From Devosia nitrariae (GTDB lineage: Bacteria > Pseudomonadota > Alphaproteobacteria > Rhizobiales > Devosiaceae): a stretch of 64,000 bases of DNA. Every line of letters begins with the position of its first letter. The first letter of the stretch is position 1. The DNA lies in contig NZ_BSNS01000011.1 of the NCBI RefSeq assembly GCF_030160115.1, forward strand, positions 754,865 to 818,864. Direction: 5' to 3'. The notes beneath the pieces are model-generated. The model was not told where the DNA came from. It searched no databases and worked only from the letters and a program-made list of their open reading frames with translations. Below, piece after piece: positions 24,995 through 33,619 of the stretch. A program made the position numbers and the translations under genes.

Positions 24995-26452
24995 ATGGAA
25001 CATCAGCCCATCACCCGCCGCGATGCACCTTACAAGGATCTGCGCGAATTCCTCGAGCGCATCGATGCGATCGGGGAACTCAAGACAGTGACCGGCGCCC
25101 ATTGGGACCTCGAAATGGGTGCCCTCGCCGAGATCATCTACCATTCGGGCCAGGACAGCCCGCCGGCGATCCTCTTCGACGACATTCCCGGCTACTCCGG
25201 GTTCCGTTGCGTTTCAGGCCTCACCAATTCCAGCCAGCGCCTGGCGGTAACGCTGGGCTTCCCGCTGTCGAAGAAGCCGCTCGACATCGTTCAATCCTAC
25301 CGCGACCGCATGAAGACGCACCAGTCGCTGCCGCCGGTCTATGTCGAGCCGTCCGAGGCGCCGATCTACGAAAACGTGCTGAGGGGCGACGATATCGACA
25401 TCCTCAAGTTCCCGGTGCCCAAGCTGCACGAGCTCGACGGCGGCCGATATATCGGCACGGATGACCTGGTGATCATGCGCGACCCCGAGGGCGGCTGGAT
25501 CAATATCGGCACTTACCGTTCGATGGTGCACGATGCCAGGTCGCTGGGCCTGTGGATTTCGCCGGGCAAGCAGGGCCGCCAAATTCGCGACAAGCACTTC
25601 AAGGCTGACGAACCATGCCCGGTGCTGATCTGCGTCGGTCACGATCCGCTGCTGTTCCTGGCATCCGGGAATGAACTTGCCTATGGCTTGTCCGAATACG
25701 ACTACGCCGGTGGCCACCGCGGCGTGCCCTTCGACGTGGTCAAGAGCGAGGTGCACGGCCTGCCCATGCCCGCGCACGCCGAGATCGTCATCGAAGGGGT
25801 GATGATGCCGGGCGAAAGCAGGATCGAAGGGCCGTTCGGCGAGTTCACCGGCTATTACGCAAGCCATGCCAGCCCGCAGCCGGTGGTGCGCATAGAGCGC
25901 ATCTACCACCGCAATAATCCGATCATGACCATGGCTTCGCCCATGCAGCCGCCCTCGGATTTCAGCTTCTCCAAGTGCGTGACCAAGTCCGGCATGATCT
26001 GGGACGAGATCGAGCGGGCAGGGCTGTCCGGCGTCAAGGGCGTGTGGTGTCACGAAGCAGGCGGCGCACGCATGTTCAACGTAATCTCGATCAAGCAGCG
26101 CTATCCCGGCCACGCCCGCCAGGCGTTGCACCTGGCGGCAAGCTGCCAGTCGGCCTCCTATATGGGCCGGTTCACTGTAGTTGTGGACGACGACGTCGAC
26201 CCCACGAACACCTTCGACGTACTGTGGGCAATCAGCACCCGGTGCGATCCGGGCGAGGATATCGAGTTCATCCGCCGCGCCTGGTCCGGCCCGCTCGATC
26301 CCATTCTCACCGAGGCGAGCGGCACCAACTCGCGCGGGCTCATCGATGCCTGCCGCCCGTTCGAACGCCTCAACACCTTCCCGCCGGTCGCCCGCGCATC
26401 CGATGCGTTGCGCAACGCCGTTGCGGAAAAGTTCAAAGATCAACTCGACTAG
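24995..26452 (+). CDS. UbiD-family prenyl-FMN decarboxylase
   Basis: A 485-residue UbiD-type (de)carboxylase. The N-terminal part has DLREFLERIDAIGEL and FDDIPGYSGFR. The cofactor/metal site is around GGWINIGTYRSMVHDARSLG (Asn, Arg, Lys/His ligands). The catalytic Glu lies in RIEGPFGEFTGYYA at about residues 277-288. UbiD enzymes remove a carboxyl group from aromatic or alpha,beta-unsaturated acids using prenyl-FMN made by UbiX. It follows the monooxygenase by 14 bases and precedes the TRAP transporter by 15 bases. The likely substrate is an aromatic di- or hydroxy-acid on the way to gentisate. Confidence 0.94.
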   Translation: MEHQPITRRDAPYKDLREFLERIDAIGELKTVTGAHWDLEMGALAEIIYHSGQDSPPAILFDDIPGYSGFRCVSGLTNSSQRLAVTLGFPLSKKPLDIVQSYRDRMKTHQSLPPVYVEPSEAPIYENVLRGDDIDILKFPVPKLHELDGGRYIGTDDLVIMRDPEGGWINIGTYRSMVHDARSLGLWISPGKQGRQIRDKHFKADEPCPVLICVGHDPLLFLASGNELAYGLSEYDYAGGHRGVPFDVVKSEVHGLPMPAHAEIVIEGVMMPGESRIEGPFGEFTGYYASHASPQPVVRIERIYHRNNPIMTMASPMQPPSDFSFSKCVTKSGMIWDEIERAGLSGVKGVWCHEAGGARMFNVISIKQRYPGHARQALHLAASCQSASYMGRFTVVVDDDVDPTNTFDVLWAISTRCDPGEDIEFIRRAWSGPLDPILTEASGTNSRGLIDACRPFERLNTFPPVARASDALRNAVAEKFKDQLD

Positions 26453-26467
26453 TGACCGGAGGATTTC

Positions 26468-27454
26468 ATGTCGAATAAATTCGTAAAGCTCGCGGCGGCA
26501 ACGGCCGCCATCGCGGCCTTGGCCGCCCCTGCCATGGCGCAGGATTCGGTGCGTCTGGGCACATCCGGCTCGGGCAGCGTGTTCTACACGCTGGGTGTCG
26601 GGCTTTCGCAACTGATCACCGAACACGGCGGCATCAACGTCAGCGTCGAGTCCGTCGGTGGTTCGCACGCCAACGTCTTTGCGATGATGAATGATCAGGT
26701 CGATTTCGCCATCATCAACGCCATGGCGGCGTCGGATGGCTATTTCGGCAATCCGCCGTTCCCGCAGGCCGTCAACAACTGCCTCGTCGCCCAGGGCCAG
26801 CCGACGTTGCGCCAGGTGCTGGTGCGCAAGGGCGCCGGCATCGAGACCATCGCCGACCTCGCCGGCAAGACCTGGATCACCACGATGCCCGCCAACCCGG
26901 ATATCGCGCTGATCAGTGCGACCGTCGCGGAAACCGGCGGGCTGAACCAGGGAGATTGGCAGGACGTGTCGATGGCCGAGAGCATCGAAGCCATCAACGG
27001 TTTCGAAGGCGGCACCATTGACGCCGTGACGCTCCCCGCCAGTGCCGGCGCGCCGAACGTCGCCCAACTGATGGACTCCGGCACGATCGACTTCCTCTAT
27101 ATGACGCCGGAGAACGTTGCCGCGATAGAGCCCAATCTACCGCGCGGCCTGTCCATCTTCACGCTGCCGGCGGATACCTACCCGAACCAGAAGCAGCCGG
27201 TTCAGGTGTTTGGAATGCGTACGATCCTCGTCGCCAACTGCGATCTGCCGGAGGATATCGTCTATCGCGTCGCCCAATCGCTCTTCGACCATGTCCAGGA
27301 GTTCGCCGGCTACCACCCGACCGGCGCAGAGTGGAACGTGGATAATACGCTCGACCGTCCGCCCGTGCCGTTCCATGCCGGCACTGCCAAGTACCTGATC
27401 GAGAAGGGCCGGTGGAGCGCCGAGGCACAGGCCGCGCTCGAGGAAAGCTTCTAG
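26468..27454 (+). CDS. TAXI-family TRAP solute-binding protein
   Basis: A 328-residue periplasmic protein. A Sec signal ends at AAPAMA-QDS (about residue 24). The mature part begins RLGTSGSGSVFYTLGVGLSQ, the TAXI-type opening, with VESVGGSHANVFAMMNDQVD later. TAXI proteins deliver ligands to fused TRAP permeases, the next gene (one base between stop and start). The ligand is unknown; the operon suggests an aromatic or arylaliphatic acid. The ribosome site GGAGG precedes the ATG. Confidence 0.92.
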   Translation: MSNKFVKLAAATAAIAALAAPAMAQDSVRLGTSGSGSVFYTLGVGLSQLITEHGGINVSVESVGGSHANVFAMMNDQVDFAIINAMAASDGYFGNPPFPQAVNNCLVAQGQPTLRQVLVRKGAGIETIADLAGKTWITTMPANPDIALISATVAETGGLNQGDWQDVSMAESIEAINGFEGGTIDAVTLPASAGAPNVAQLMDSGTIDFLYMTPENVAAIEPNLPRGLSIFTLPADTYPNQKQPVQVFGMRTILVANCDLPEDIVYRVAQSLFDHVQEFAGYHPTGAEWNVDNTLDRPPVPFHAGTAKYLIEKGRWSAEAQAALEESF

Positions 27455-27455
27455 G

Positions 27456-29426
27456 ATGTCCGAGCGCGCTCTATCAATTGAGACGGAGGTGCCGAACGGC
27501 ACCTCCGCAGACGATGCCGGAGTGCGCCGGTCCACGGTCCTGCAGTCCATCGGCTACGTCGTCTGTCTGCTGATCGCTCTCTACCACCTGGCGGCGAGCA
27601 TCCAGCTTTTCGCCCGTTTCGGCTTCTTCCTGACCTCTCAGGTTCAAGCCGCCATCTCGCTCTCCTGCGCGATGATCGCTGTGCTGCTCATCAATGTCGG
27701 CCGCAAGCAAGGCCCACTCGGGATCGCGCTTTCGGTCGTCCTCGCCGTGGCCGCGCTCATATCGTTGGGCCGCGTCATCTTCGACTACAACACCATCCTG
27801 ATGTACTCCATGTTCGGCAGCCTGGACCCGATCGGCGTCGTCATGGCCCTCTGCCTCGTCATCCCGCTGCTCGAAGCGCTGCGGCGAAAGACCGGCATCG
27901 TGCTGCCGATCATCATCCTGGCACTGGTCGGTATCGTGCTGTTCCAGAACTTCCTGCCGGGTGTGCTTTACGGGCGCGGTTATCCCCTCGACCGGCTGCT
28001 GTTCTCCTCTTATGTCGGCAATCACGGCATCTTCGGACTGCCGCTCAAGGTGGCCGCCGAGATCATCATCGTTTTCATGATCTTTGGCGTGCTGATCTCC
28101 TCGTCGGGCGCCGGCAAGTGGTTCCTCGACATCGCCCTGCTGATTTCCGGACGGCAGGTGGGTGGTCCGGCCAAGGCGGCGGTCGTTGCCAGCGCGCTTT
28201 TCGGCTCGGTGTCCGGATCCCCCTCGGCCAATGCGGCATCGACAGGCATCCTCACCATCCCGCTGATGATGCGGGTCGGCTACAAGGCAAAGTTCGCCGC
28301 TGCGGTGGAGGCGGTGGCCTCGACCAGCGGACAGATCCTGCCGCCGGTGATGGGCGCGATCGCCTTCGTCATGGCCGAATGGACCGGCAACACCTATGCA
28401 GAGATCGTCAAGATCGCCGCGATCCCGGCTATCCTCTATATCCTCATCGTCTTCGCGTCGGTGCACTTCCAGGCGCGTCGGCAGAACATCGTGCCGCTCG
28501 ATGCGTCCACGCTGCCGAAGCTGAAAGAGACACTGACGGCCGGATGGTTCTACGTGATCCCGTTGGTCGTGCTGTGTGTGTGCCTGTTCACCATGCACAT
28601 GCCGGCTCAAATGGCGGCGAGCATTTCACTGCCGGTTATTGTTGCGGTGAGCTTCCTCAGCAGGAACCCCTCGCAATGGCTGACGCCGCGGCGTATCGCC
28701 GACGGCCTGGTCGAGGCGGTGCACAGCTGGAAGGGTATCGCCATCATCACCGCTGCCGTGGGCATCATGGTCGGCGCAATGGAGCTTAGCGGCGTCGGCA
28801 TCAAGGTGTCGGAATTCATCATTGACCTTTCGGGCGGCAACCTGGTGGCGCTGCTATTGATGGTCGGTTTCGCCGCGCTCATCCTCGGGATGGGGCTTGA
28901 TGCCATTCCCGCCTACATCACGCTGGCGACGCTCCTGGCGCCGGCGCTGACCCAAGCGGGTGTAAGCACTCTCGGTGCGCACTTCTTCGTCGTCTACTGG
29001 GGACTGGCGTCGTTCTTCACGCCGCCACTCTGCATCGCGGTGTTCGTGACTTGCGGCATCGCGCGAAGCAATGTGTGGGAGACAGGTTGGGAAGCGCTGC
29101 GTCTGGGGCTGGGTGCTTTCCTGGTTCCGTTTGCGTTCGTGCTCGAGCCGGCGCTGCTGCTCGACGGCACGATACCAGAGATCGTCGTGGCGACGGCGAC
29201 GGCGCTGGTCGGTGCTGTGGTGCTGTCCGCCGCCCTGCGCGGCTTCGCGCTGGCCCCGCTGACCTGGGTGGGTCGTATCGCGCTCGGCGCAGCCGGTCTG
29301 ATGTTCATCGCACCGGGCATCGTTCTGCCTGTGATCGGACTTGCGACCACGGCAGTAGTGCTGAGCCTGCAGCGCTTCTGGCCGGACATGCGCCTGATCA
29401 GCCAGGAGCTGCAGGCGGCAAGCTGA
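27456..29426 (+). CDS. TRAP transporter fused permease (4TM/12TM)
   Basis: A 656-residue inner-membrane protein containing both TRAP permease parts in one chain, as is usual with TAXI binding proteins. The N-terminal ~200 residues carry the small subunit's helices. The large-subunit signature GSVSGSPSANAASTGILTIPLM and GMGLDAIPAYITLATLLAPAL lie further on. Transport is driven by an ion gradient. It is adjacent to the TAXI gene and followed by a terminator-like hairpin, so expression of the downstream enzymes may be reduced or separate. Confidence 0.93.
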   Translation: MSERALSIETEVPNGTSADDAGVRRSTVLQSIGYVVCLLIALYHLAASIQLFARFGFFLTSQVQAAISLSCAMIAVLLINVGRKQGPLGIALSVVLAVAALISLGRVIFDYNTILMYSMFGSLDPIGVVMALCLVIPLLEALRRKTGIVLPIIILALVGIVLFQNFLPGVLYGRGYPLDRLLFSSYVGNHGIFGLPLKVAAEIIIVFMIFGVLISSSGAGKWFLDIALLISGRQVGGPAKAAVVASALFGSVSGSPSANAASTGILTIPLMMRVGYKAKFAAAVEAVASTSGQILPPVMGAIAFVMAEWTGNTYAEIVKIAAIPAILYILIVFASVHFQARRQNIVPLDASTLPKLKETLTAGWFYVIPLVVLCVCLFTMHMPAQMAASISLPVIVAVSFLSRNPSQWLTPRRIADGLVEAVHSWKGIAIITAAVGIMVGAMELSGVGIKVSEFIIDLSGGNLVALLLMVGFAALILGMGLDAIPAYITLATLLAPALTQAGVSTLGAHFFVVYWGLASFFTPPLCIAVFVTCGIARSNVWETGWEALRLGLGAFLVPFAFVLEPALLLDGTIPEIVVATATALVGAVVLSAALRGFALAPLTWVGRIALGAAGLMFIAPGIVLPVIGLATTAVVLSLQRFWPDMRLISQELQAAS

Positions 29427-29432
29427 CTGGAC

Positions 29433-29467
29433 GGGCGGGTGCCGTAACAGCGCCCGCCCATCTTTTT
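29433..29467 (+). terminator. Terminator-like hairpin after the TRAP permease
   Basis: GGGCGGG (29433-29439) / CCCGCCC (29453-29459), 13-base loop, then ATCTTTTTAT. It lies seven bases after the stop and before the aldehyde dehydrogenase, so it could be a partial terminator inside the operon. Confidence 0.7.
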
Positions 29468-29494
29468 ATCTCCATTGATTGCTGGGTAGATCGA

Positions 29495-30958
29495 ATGGCT
29501 TTGCTCGAGCGGCCGAAGGGCCTTGTTGCGGACAATTATGTCGATGGCGCATGGCGCCCGACCGGTGGGGAGAGCCGGACGTCTCTTGATCCCGCCACAG
29601 GCACCGTGCTGGGCGCATATGCGCCGGGCAGTGTCGAGCTGATCGACGAGGCCGTTGCGAGCGCCCGCGCGGCGTTCGAACGCACCGACTGGGCAAGCGC
29701 CCCCCGAATGCGCGCCGACGTGCTGCTGGCGTTCGCCGCGAACATGGCGCGCGACCACGAAGCTCTGGCAACGCTCAATGCCTACGAGAACGGCAAGAGC
29801 TTCACGCAGGCCAAGGCCGAGGTCGGCGCGGCGATCTCGGAGACAAAATACTATGCAGGGCTCGCCCGCGCCGCGAGCGGACGGATGATGGAGCCCGAAC
29901 CCGGGGCCTACTCCATGATCAGTCGCGAGCCGGTGGGTGTCGCGGCGGTGATCGTGCCGTGGAACGCACCGGTGACGCTGCTCATCCGGTCGCTGGCGGC
30001 GGCGCTTGCGGCTGGTTGTACCGCAGTCGTCAAGCCGGCGCCGCAGACGCCGCTGATCAATGCTGCGGTGCTGAAGCATTTATTCGACGTGCCGCACCTG
30101 CCAAAGGGCGTGGTGAGTTCGGTCAATGACGGGGGCGTTGCCGTCAGCGAGCGGCTGGTGGTGCATCCGGATGTGGACGTCATCAGCTTTACCGGCTCGT
30201 CGGCCGTGGGCAAGCGGATCATGGCAGCGGCGGCGCCGTCGCTGAAGCGTGTATCGCTGGAGCTTGGCGGCAAGACGCCGTCCATCGTGTTCGACGATGC
30301 CGATCTCGACTTGGCGACGGTGGAGTTGACGCGGGCGTCTCTGGTGAACTCCGGACAGCAGTGCGTCGCCGCGAGCCGGTTCCTGGTGCAACGCGGTGTG
30401 TTGGAGGCACTTTCCGAGAAGCTGTCGGCGCGCTTCCGCACCCTGAAGGTGGGACCGGGCTACGATACCGATAACCAGGTCGGTGCCCTGATCGATCGCG
30501 CCAATCGCGATCGCCTGACTGGCTGGCTCGACCGGGCCGCCGGCGAGGGCGAGGTGGTGCTGCGCGGCACGACCCTCGAGGATATCTATCCGGGCGGAGC
30601 CTTCCTGACGCCGAGCCTGGTGCTCCTCGAAAACACCGCCTCGCCGATCGTGCAGGAAGAGCTGTTCGGACCGATCATCACGCTCGAGCCCTTCGACGAT
30701 GCGGACGAGGCTTTGGCCAAGGCGCATGCGACTGCCTATGGCCTTGCCGCCAGCGTATTCACCCGCGACCTCGAGCGCGGCATGCGGATGGCGCGCCGGC
30801 TGCGTGCCGGTACGGTTTGGCTCAACGTCCACGGTAAGCTGCTCGCCGAAGCGGAGATGGAAGGACATCGCGACAGCGGTGTCGGCCGTCTGCACGGAGC
30901 CGATGCGCTCGGCGAATTCCAGCATACCAAGCACATCTACGTGCCGTTCGGGCACTGA
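29495..30958 (+). CDS. NAD(P)-dependent aldehyde dehydrogenase
   Basis: A 487-residue ALDH-superfamily enzyme. Nucleophile Cys290 is in NSGQQCVAASR, general base Glu256 in SLELGGKTP, and the nucleotide fold contains PWNAPVTLLI and FTGSSAVGKRI. Length and motifs are those of medium-chain ALDHs (benzaldehyde/phenylacetaldehyde/betaine aldehyde types). The frame is open far upstream, but the ATG at 29495 (MALLERPKGLVADNYVDGAW) matches the family N-terminus. Immediately downstream is a ThDP decarboxylase, so it probably oxidises the aldehyde that enzyme releases. Confidence 0.93.
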   Translation: MALLERPKGLVADNYVDGAWRPTGGESRTSLDPATGTVLGAYAPGSVELIDEAVASARAAFERTDWASAPRMRADVLLAFAANMARDHEALATLNAYENGKSFTQAKAEVGAAISETKYYAGLARAASGRMMEPEPGAYSMISREPVGVAAVIVPWNAPVTLLIRSLAAALAAGCTAVVKPAPQTPLINAAVLKHLFDVPHLPKGVVSSVNDGGVAVSERLVVHPDVDVISFTGSSAVGKRIMAAAAPSLKRVSLELGGKTPSIVFDDADLDLATVELTRASLVNSGQQCVAASRFLVQRGVLEALSEKLSARFRTLKVGPGYDTDNQVGALIDRANRDRLTGWLDRAAGEGEVVLRGTTLEDIYPGGAFLTPSLVLLENTASPIVQEELFGPIITLEPFDDADEALAKAHATAYGLAASVFTRDLERGMRMARRLRAGTVWLNVHGKLLAEAEMEGHRDSGVGRLHGADALGEFQHTKHIYVPFGH

Positions 30959-30972
30959 ACGGGGATCAGACC

Positions 30973-32694
30973 GTGACTCAGAAGACTTTGACCAATGTGA
31001 CCGTCGCCGAGGCCTATCTGCATTTGCTGGCCGACCGGGGTATCGAATACTTCTTCGCCAACGCGGGCACGGATTTCGCGCCCCTGATCGAGGCCTTCGC
31101 CAAGGGCGAGGCACAGGGGCAGACACTGCCCAAACCAGTGACTGCGCCCCACGAGAACATCGCGGTCTCGATGGCCCTTGGCCATGCACTGGTCACCGGC
31201 AAGCCGCAGGCGGTGATGGTGCACGTCAATGTGGGCACTGCCAATGCGCTGTGCGGTTTGCTCAACGCTCAGCGCGTGCGCGCGCCGATGCTGTTCAATG
31301 CCGGCCGGACGCCGATTATGGAGGAGGGCATGAGGGGCGCCCGCTCCGGGTTCGTCCACTGGACGCAGGAGATGTACGACCAGGCCGGCATGGTGCGCGA
31401 AGCTGTCAAATGGGACTATGAGTTGCGCAATGGCGAGCAGCTCGAGCTCGTGGTTGATCGCGCGCTCAGCATCGCCGGGTCGGCGCCGCAAGGGCCGGTT
31501 TACCTGACGCTCCCGCGCGAGGTGCTGGCAACAACACTGGAGAGCTTCACCTACACGCCGGGCGGTGGCCGGCAGCGGGCCGTCACAGCGGCTGGGGCCA
31601 ATCTGACGGCACTTGCCGAAGCGGCCGATATCCTCGCCAGGGCAAACACTCCCCTGATCATTACCTCGACCCTGGGCCGCAATCCGGCTGCCATGGCGGC
31701 GTTGTCGCGCTTCGCGCTCGATATGGCGATCCCGGTCGTCAGCTACAATCCCCGGACAGTCGACCTGCCGAGCACGCACCCCATGAATATGGGACAGGAT
31801 ATCAATGCCTGGCTTGGCCAAGCCGACGCTATCCTGGTCCTCGATACCATGGTGCCGTGGCTGCCGCGTGAGGGCAGTCCGAGAGCTGGGGCAAAGGTCA
31901 TCCATATTGGCGAAGATCCGCTTTACCAGAACCTGCCGATCCGCAGCTTTCAGTGCGATCTCGCGATTTCCGCCGACACCGAGATTGTGCTCGGTGAACT
32001 CGGCCGGTTGATGGCCGATGGGCGCAGCGATGCTGACAAGGTCGAGCACCGCCGTGCCGGCCTTGCCGAGCGCCGGCGCGACCTGGAGGCGGTGCGGCTT
32101 GCCGCCTGGCGGGCGGCGCAGTCGTCAGGCGACCTGACGCCACTGCACATCAGCCGCGCAATCGATGCCATCAAGGGCGATGCACTGGTGTTCAAGGAAT
32201 CGGGCCTGCGCATCGACCACATGACATTCGACGAGCCGGGCACGTATTTCTTCTCCGGCGCTGCGGGCGGCCTGGGCTGGAGCCTCGGAGCAGCGCTGGG
32301 TGCGCAGGTCGCGGCGCCGGACAGGCTGGTGATCTCGACCGTGGGCGACGGTTCCTACATGTTCGGCACGCCGCTGGCGGCGCATTTCGTGGCCGCCGAG
32401 CAGCAGTTGCCGGTGCTGTTCGTGGTGTTCAACAACCGCGGCTGGCATGCGGTTCGCCGTTCGACCCGCGGCATGTATAAGGAGGGTTATGCGGCAGACG
32501 CCTCCAAGCAGGCGAATGAACCGCTGACCGATTTTGGTGTTGAGATGAATTTCGAGAAGGTCATGGACGTGGTCGGCGGCCACGGCGAACGGGTCGAGCA
32601 CCCCGACGATCTGCCCAAAGCCCTCGATCGGGCCTTGACGGTCATTCGCAGCGAGCGCCGGCAGGTGCTGCTCAACGTCATGTGCACGACCTGA
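30973..32694 (+). CDS. Thiamine-diphosphate enzyme, benzoylformate-decarboxylase/acetolactate-synthase-like
   Basis: A 573-residue ThDP enzyme with three domains. The activating Glu61 is in TAPHENIAVSMALGHAL. The ThDP/Mg motif GDGSYMF (458-464) runs to NN (487-488). The middle domain (~200-340) is GAGA-like but poor in FAD contacts. In 2-oxo acid decarboxylases the neighbouring aldehyde dehydrogenase takes the product on, as in the mandelate pathway (benzoylformate to benzaldehyde to benzoate). That role is inferred; acetolactate-synthase-like ThDP proteins of unknown function look much the same. Translation starts at GTG, behind ACGGGGATC. Confidence 0.85.
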   Translation: MTQKTLTNVTVAEAYLHLLADRGIEYFFANAGTDFAPLIEAFAKGEAQGQTLPKPVTAPHENIAVSMALGHALVTGKPQAVMVHVNVGTANALCGLLNAQRVRAPMLFNAGRTPIMEEGMRGARSGFVHWTQEMYDQAGMVREAVKWDYELRNGEQLELVVDRALSIAGSAPQGPVYLTLPREVLATTLESFTYTPGGGRQRAVTAAGANLTALAEAADILARANTPLIITSTLGRNPAAMAALSRFALDMAIPVVSYNPRTVDLPSTHPMNMGQDINAWLGQADAILVLDTMVPWLPREGSPRAGAKVIHIGEDPLYQNLPIRSFQCDLAISADTEIVLGELGRLMADGRSDADKVEHRRAGLAERRRDLEAVRLAAWRAAQSSGDLTPLHISRAIDAIKGDALVFKESGLRIDHMTFDEPGTYFFSGAAGGLGWSLGAALGAQVAAPDRLVISTVGDGSYMFGTPLAAHFVAAEQQLPVLFVVFNNRGWHAVRRSTRGMYKEGYAADASKQANEPLTDFGVEMNFEKVMDVVGGHGERVEHPDDLPKALDRALTVIRSERRQVLLNVMCTT

Positions 32695-32698
32695 AGCC

Positions 32699-33190
32699 AT
32701 GGACGCTGCCGAGACCGGCGAGAACTTGTGGCGGTTCGCGGTCACCGTTTATGCGCAGTCCGCTGTCGCGGAGGAATGCCTTGCTGCACAGCGCCGGCAC
32801 GGATGTGATGTCTGCGTGCTGCTCGCCGCAGCGTTCGCGGCGGCAGAGGGGCGGCTGCCGGACGCTCGCACACTCGCCGCATGGGATGCTGCGGTGGAGA
32901 GGTGGCGCTCGGATGTCGTTAAACCCCTGCGCACCGCCCGTGACGCCCTGAAGTCCCTTGATGTCGCCGGAGCTGCCGAGTTGCGCCGGGCTGTGCTCGG
33001 TGACGAACTGCAAGCAGAGCGCATCGAGTTCAAGCTTTTGGCCGAAGCCGCTACGCGGTGGCCGGCGCCATACGAGCTGGATCTGGGCACTGAAGCTCGT
33101 GTGGCGGCCACCATGCGAGCAGTGACGGCCTACTACAATGGCGACCCCGTCGATCTGCCGATCCTTATGGAGGCGGTCACAGCCCGTTAG
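32699..33190 (+). CDS. TIGR02444/DUF2390-type protein
   Basis: A 163-residue protein, mostly alpha-helical. ENLWRFAVTVYAQSAVAEEC then RHGCDVCVLLAAAFAA matches the TIGR02444 family (small hypothetical proteins of proteobacteria). It starts four bases after the ThDP gene stop, so it ends this operon. No catalytic motif is visible. It is rare in catabolic operons and may be a hitch-hiker. Confidence 0.75.
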   Translation: MDAAETGENLWRFAVTVYAQSAVAEECLAAQRRHGCDVCVLLAAAFAAAEGRLPDARTLAAWDAAVERWRSDVVKPLRTARDALKSLDVAGAAELRRAVLGDELQAERIEFKLLAEAATRWPAPYELDLGTEARVAATMRAVTAYYNGDPVDLPILMEAVTAR

Positions 33191-33367
33191 GGCGACTTTT
33201 CCTGACAAGCGGGTGCTGGAAGGGGTTTGAGAGATCGAGCCCATAGGTAGATGTCGCTCTTTGACCTGAAACTGCGATCGGGAATGAATTTACGTTTGAC
33301 TCTCCGTCTAAACCGATCATATATCCTATCGCACAAATACTATAGGATATACGGGAGGATATCAGAT
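33191..33367 (+). promoter_or_regulatory. Promoter and GntR operator of the CUT1 operon (duplicated)
   Basis: Promoter TTGACT (33296-33301), 18 bases, TATATC (33320-33325), then the operator ATACTATAGGATAT (33337-33350) and a half site ATATCCTAT at 33321. The 42 bases 33334-33375 are identical to 40958-40999, covering the operator, ribosome site GGGAGGAT and start of the enolase gene at 40992. The rest of this stretch (33191-33295) shows no gene. Confidence 0.85.
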
Positions 33368-33600
33368 ATGGCTGACGTCGCCGCTGGCGGCGTGCCCTGA
33401 TCGAAGGTGGCTTGATCACCGGCACCACGAAGATCGCCTATTTCGCCGAGGCGCGGACCTCGTGCCGATCCGTATCTGCCACTACTCCGACGCTCTCGAC
33501 GATGTCAGCCCGGTCGGCACGGTGCCCGCCGACTCTCGACATCAGCTACGCCTGGGAGCGCATCGAAGCGACGACCGTCCAGCTCGTGACTATCGCCTAA
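33368..33600 (+). pseudogene. Decayed copy of the enolase-superfamily gene at 40992
   Basis: Starts like 40992 (ATGGCTGA...) with ~20 recognisable N-terminal codons, then jumps at a shared TGATCA/ATCACC stretch to a piece like 41868-41905 (CGAAGATCGCCTATTTCGCC). It then jumps again to the C-terminal part (TCCGACGCTCTCGACGATGT, matching 42050-42069), ending in TAA at 33598-33600. About 160 central and 45 late residues are missing and the frame is broken (TGA at 33398). It has lost function but keeps the promoter for the following ABC operon. The ribosome site for the next gene (AAGGAGGAAAG) lies just after it. Confidence 0.9.
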
Positions 33601-33619
33601 GACATCAAGGAGGAAAGAT

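Noticed and set aside
25214-27067. 617-codon minus-strand frame opposite ubiD and the TAXI gene
   Set aside because: Antisense shadow: rich in Arg/His/Gly with no motif, while the sense genes are well supported.
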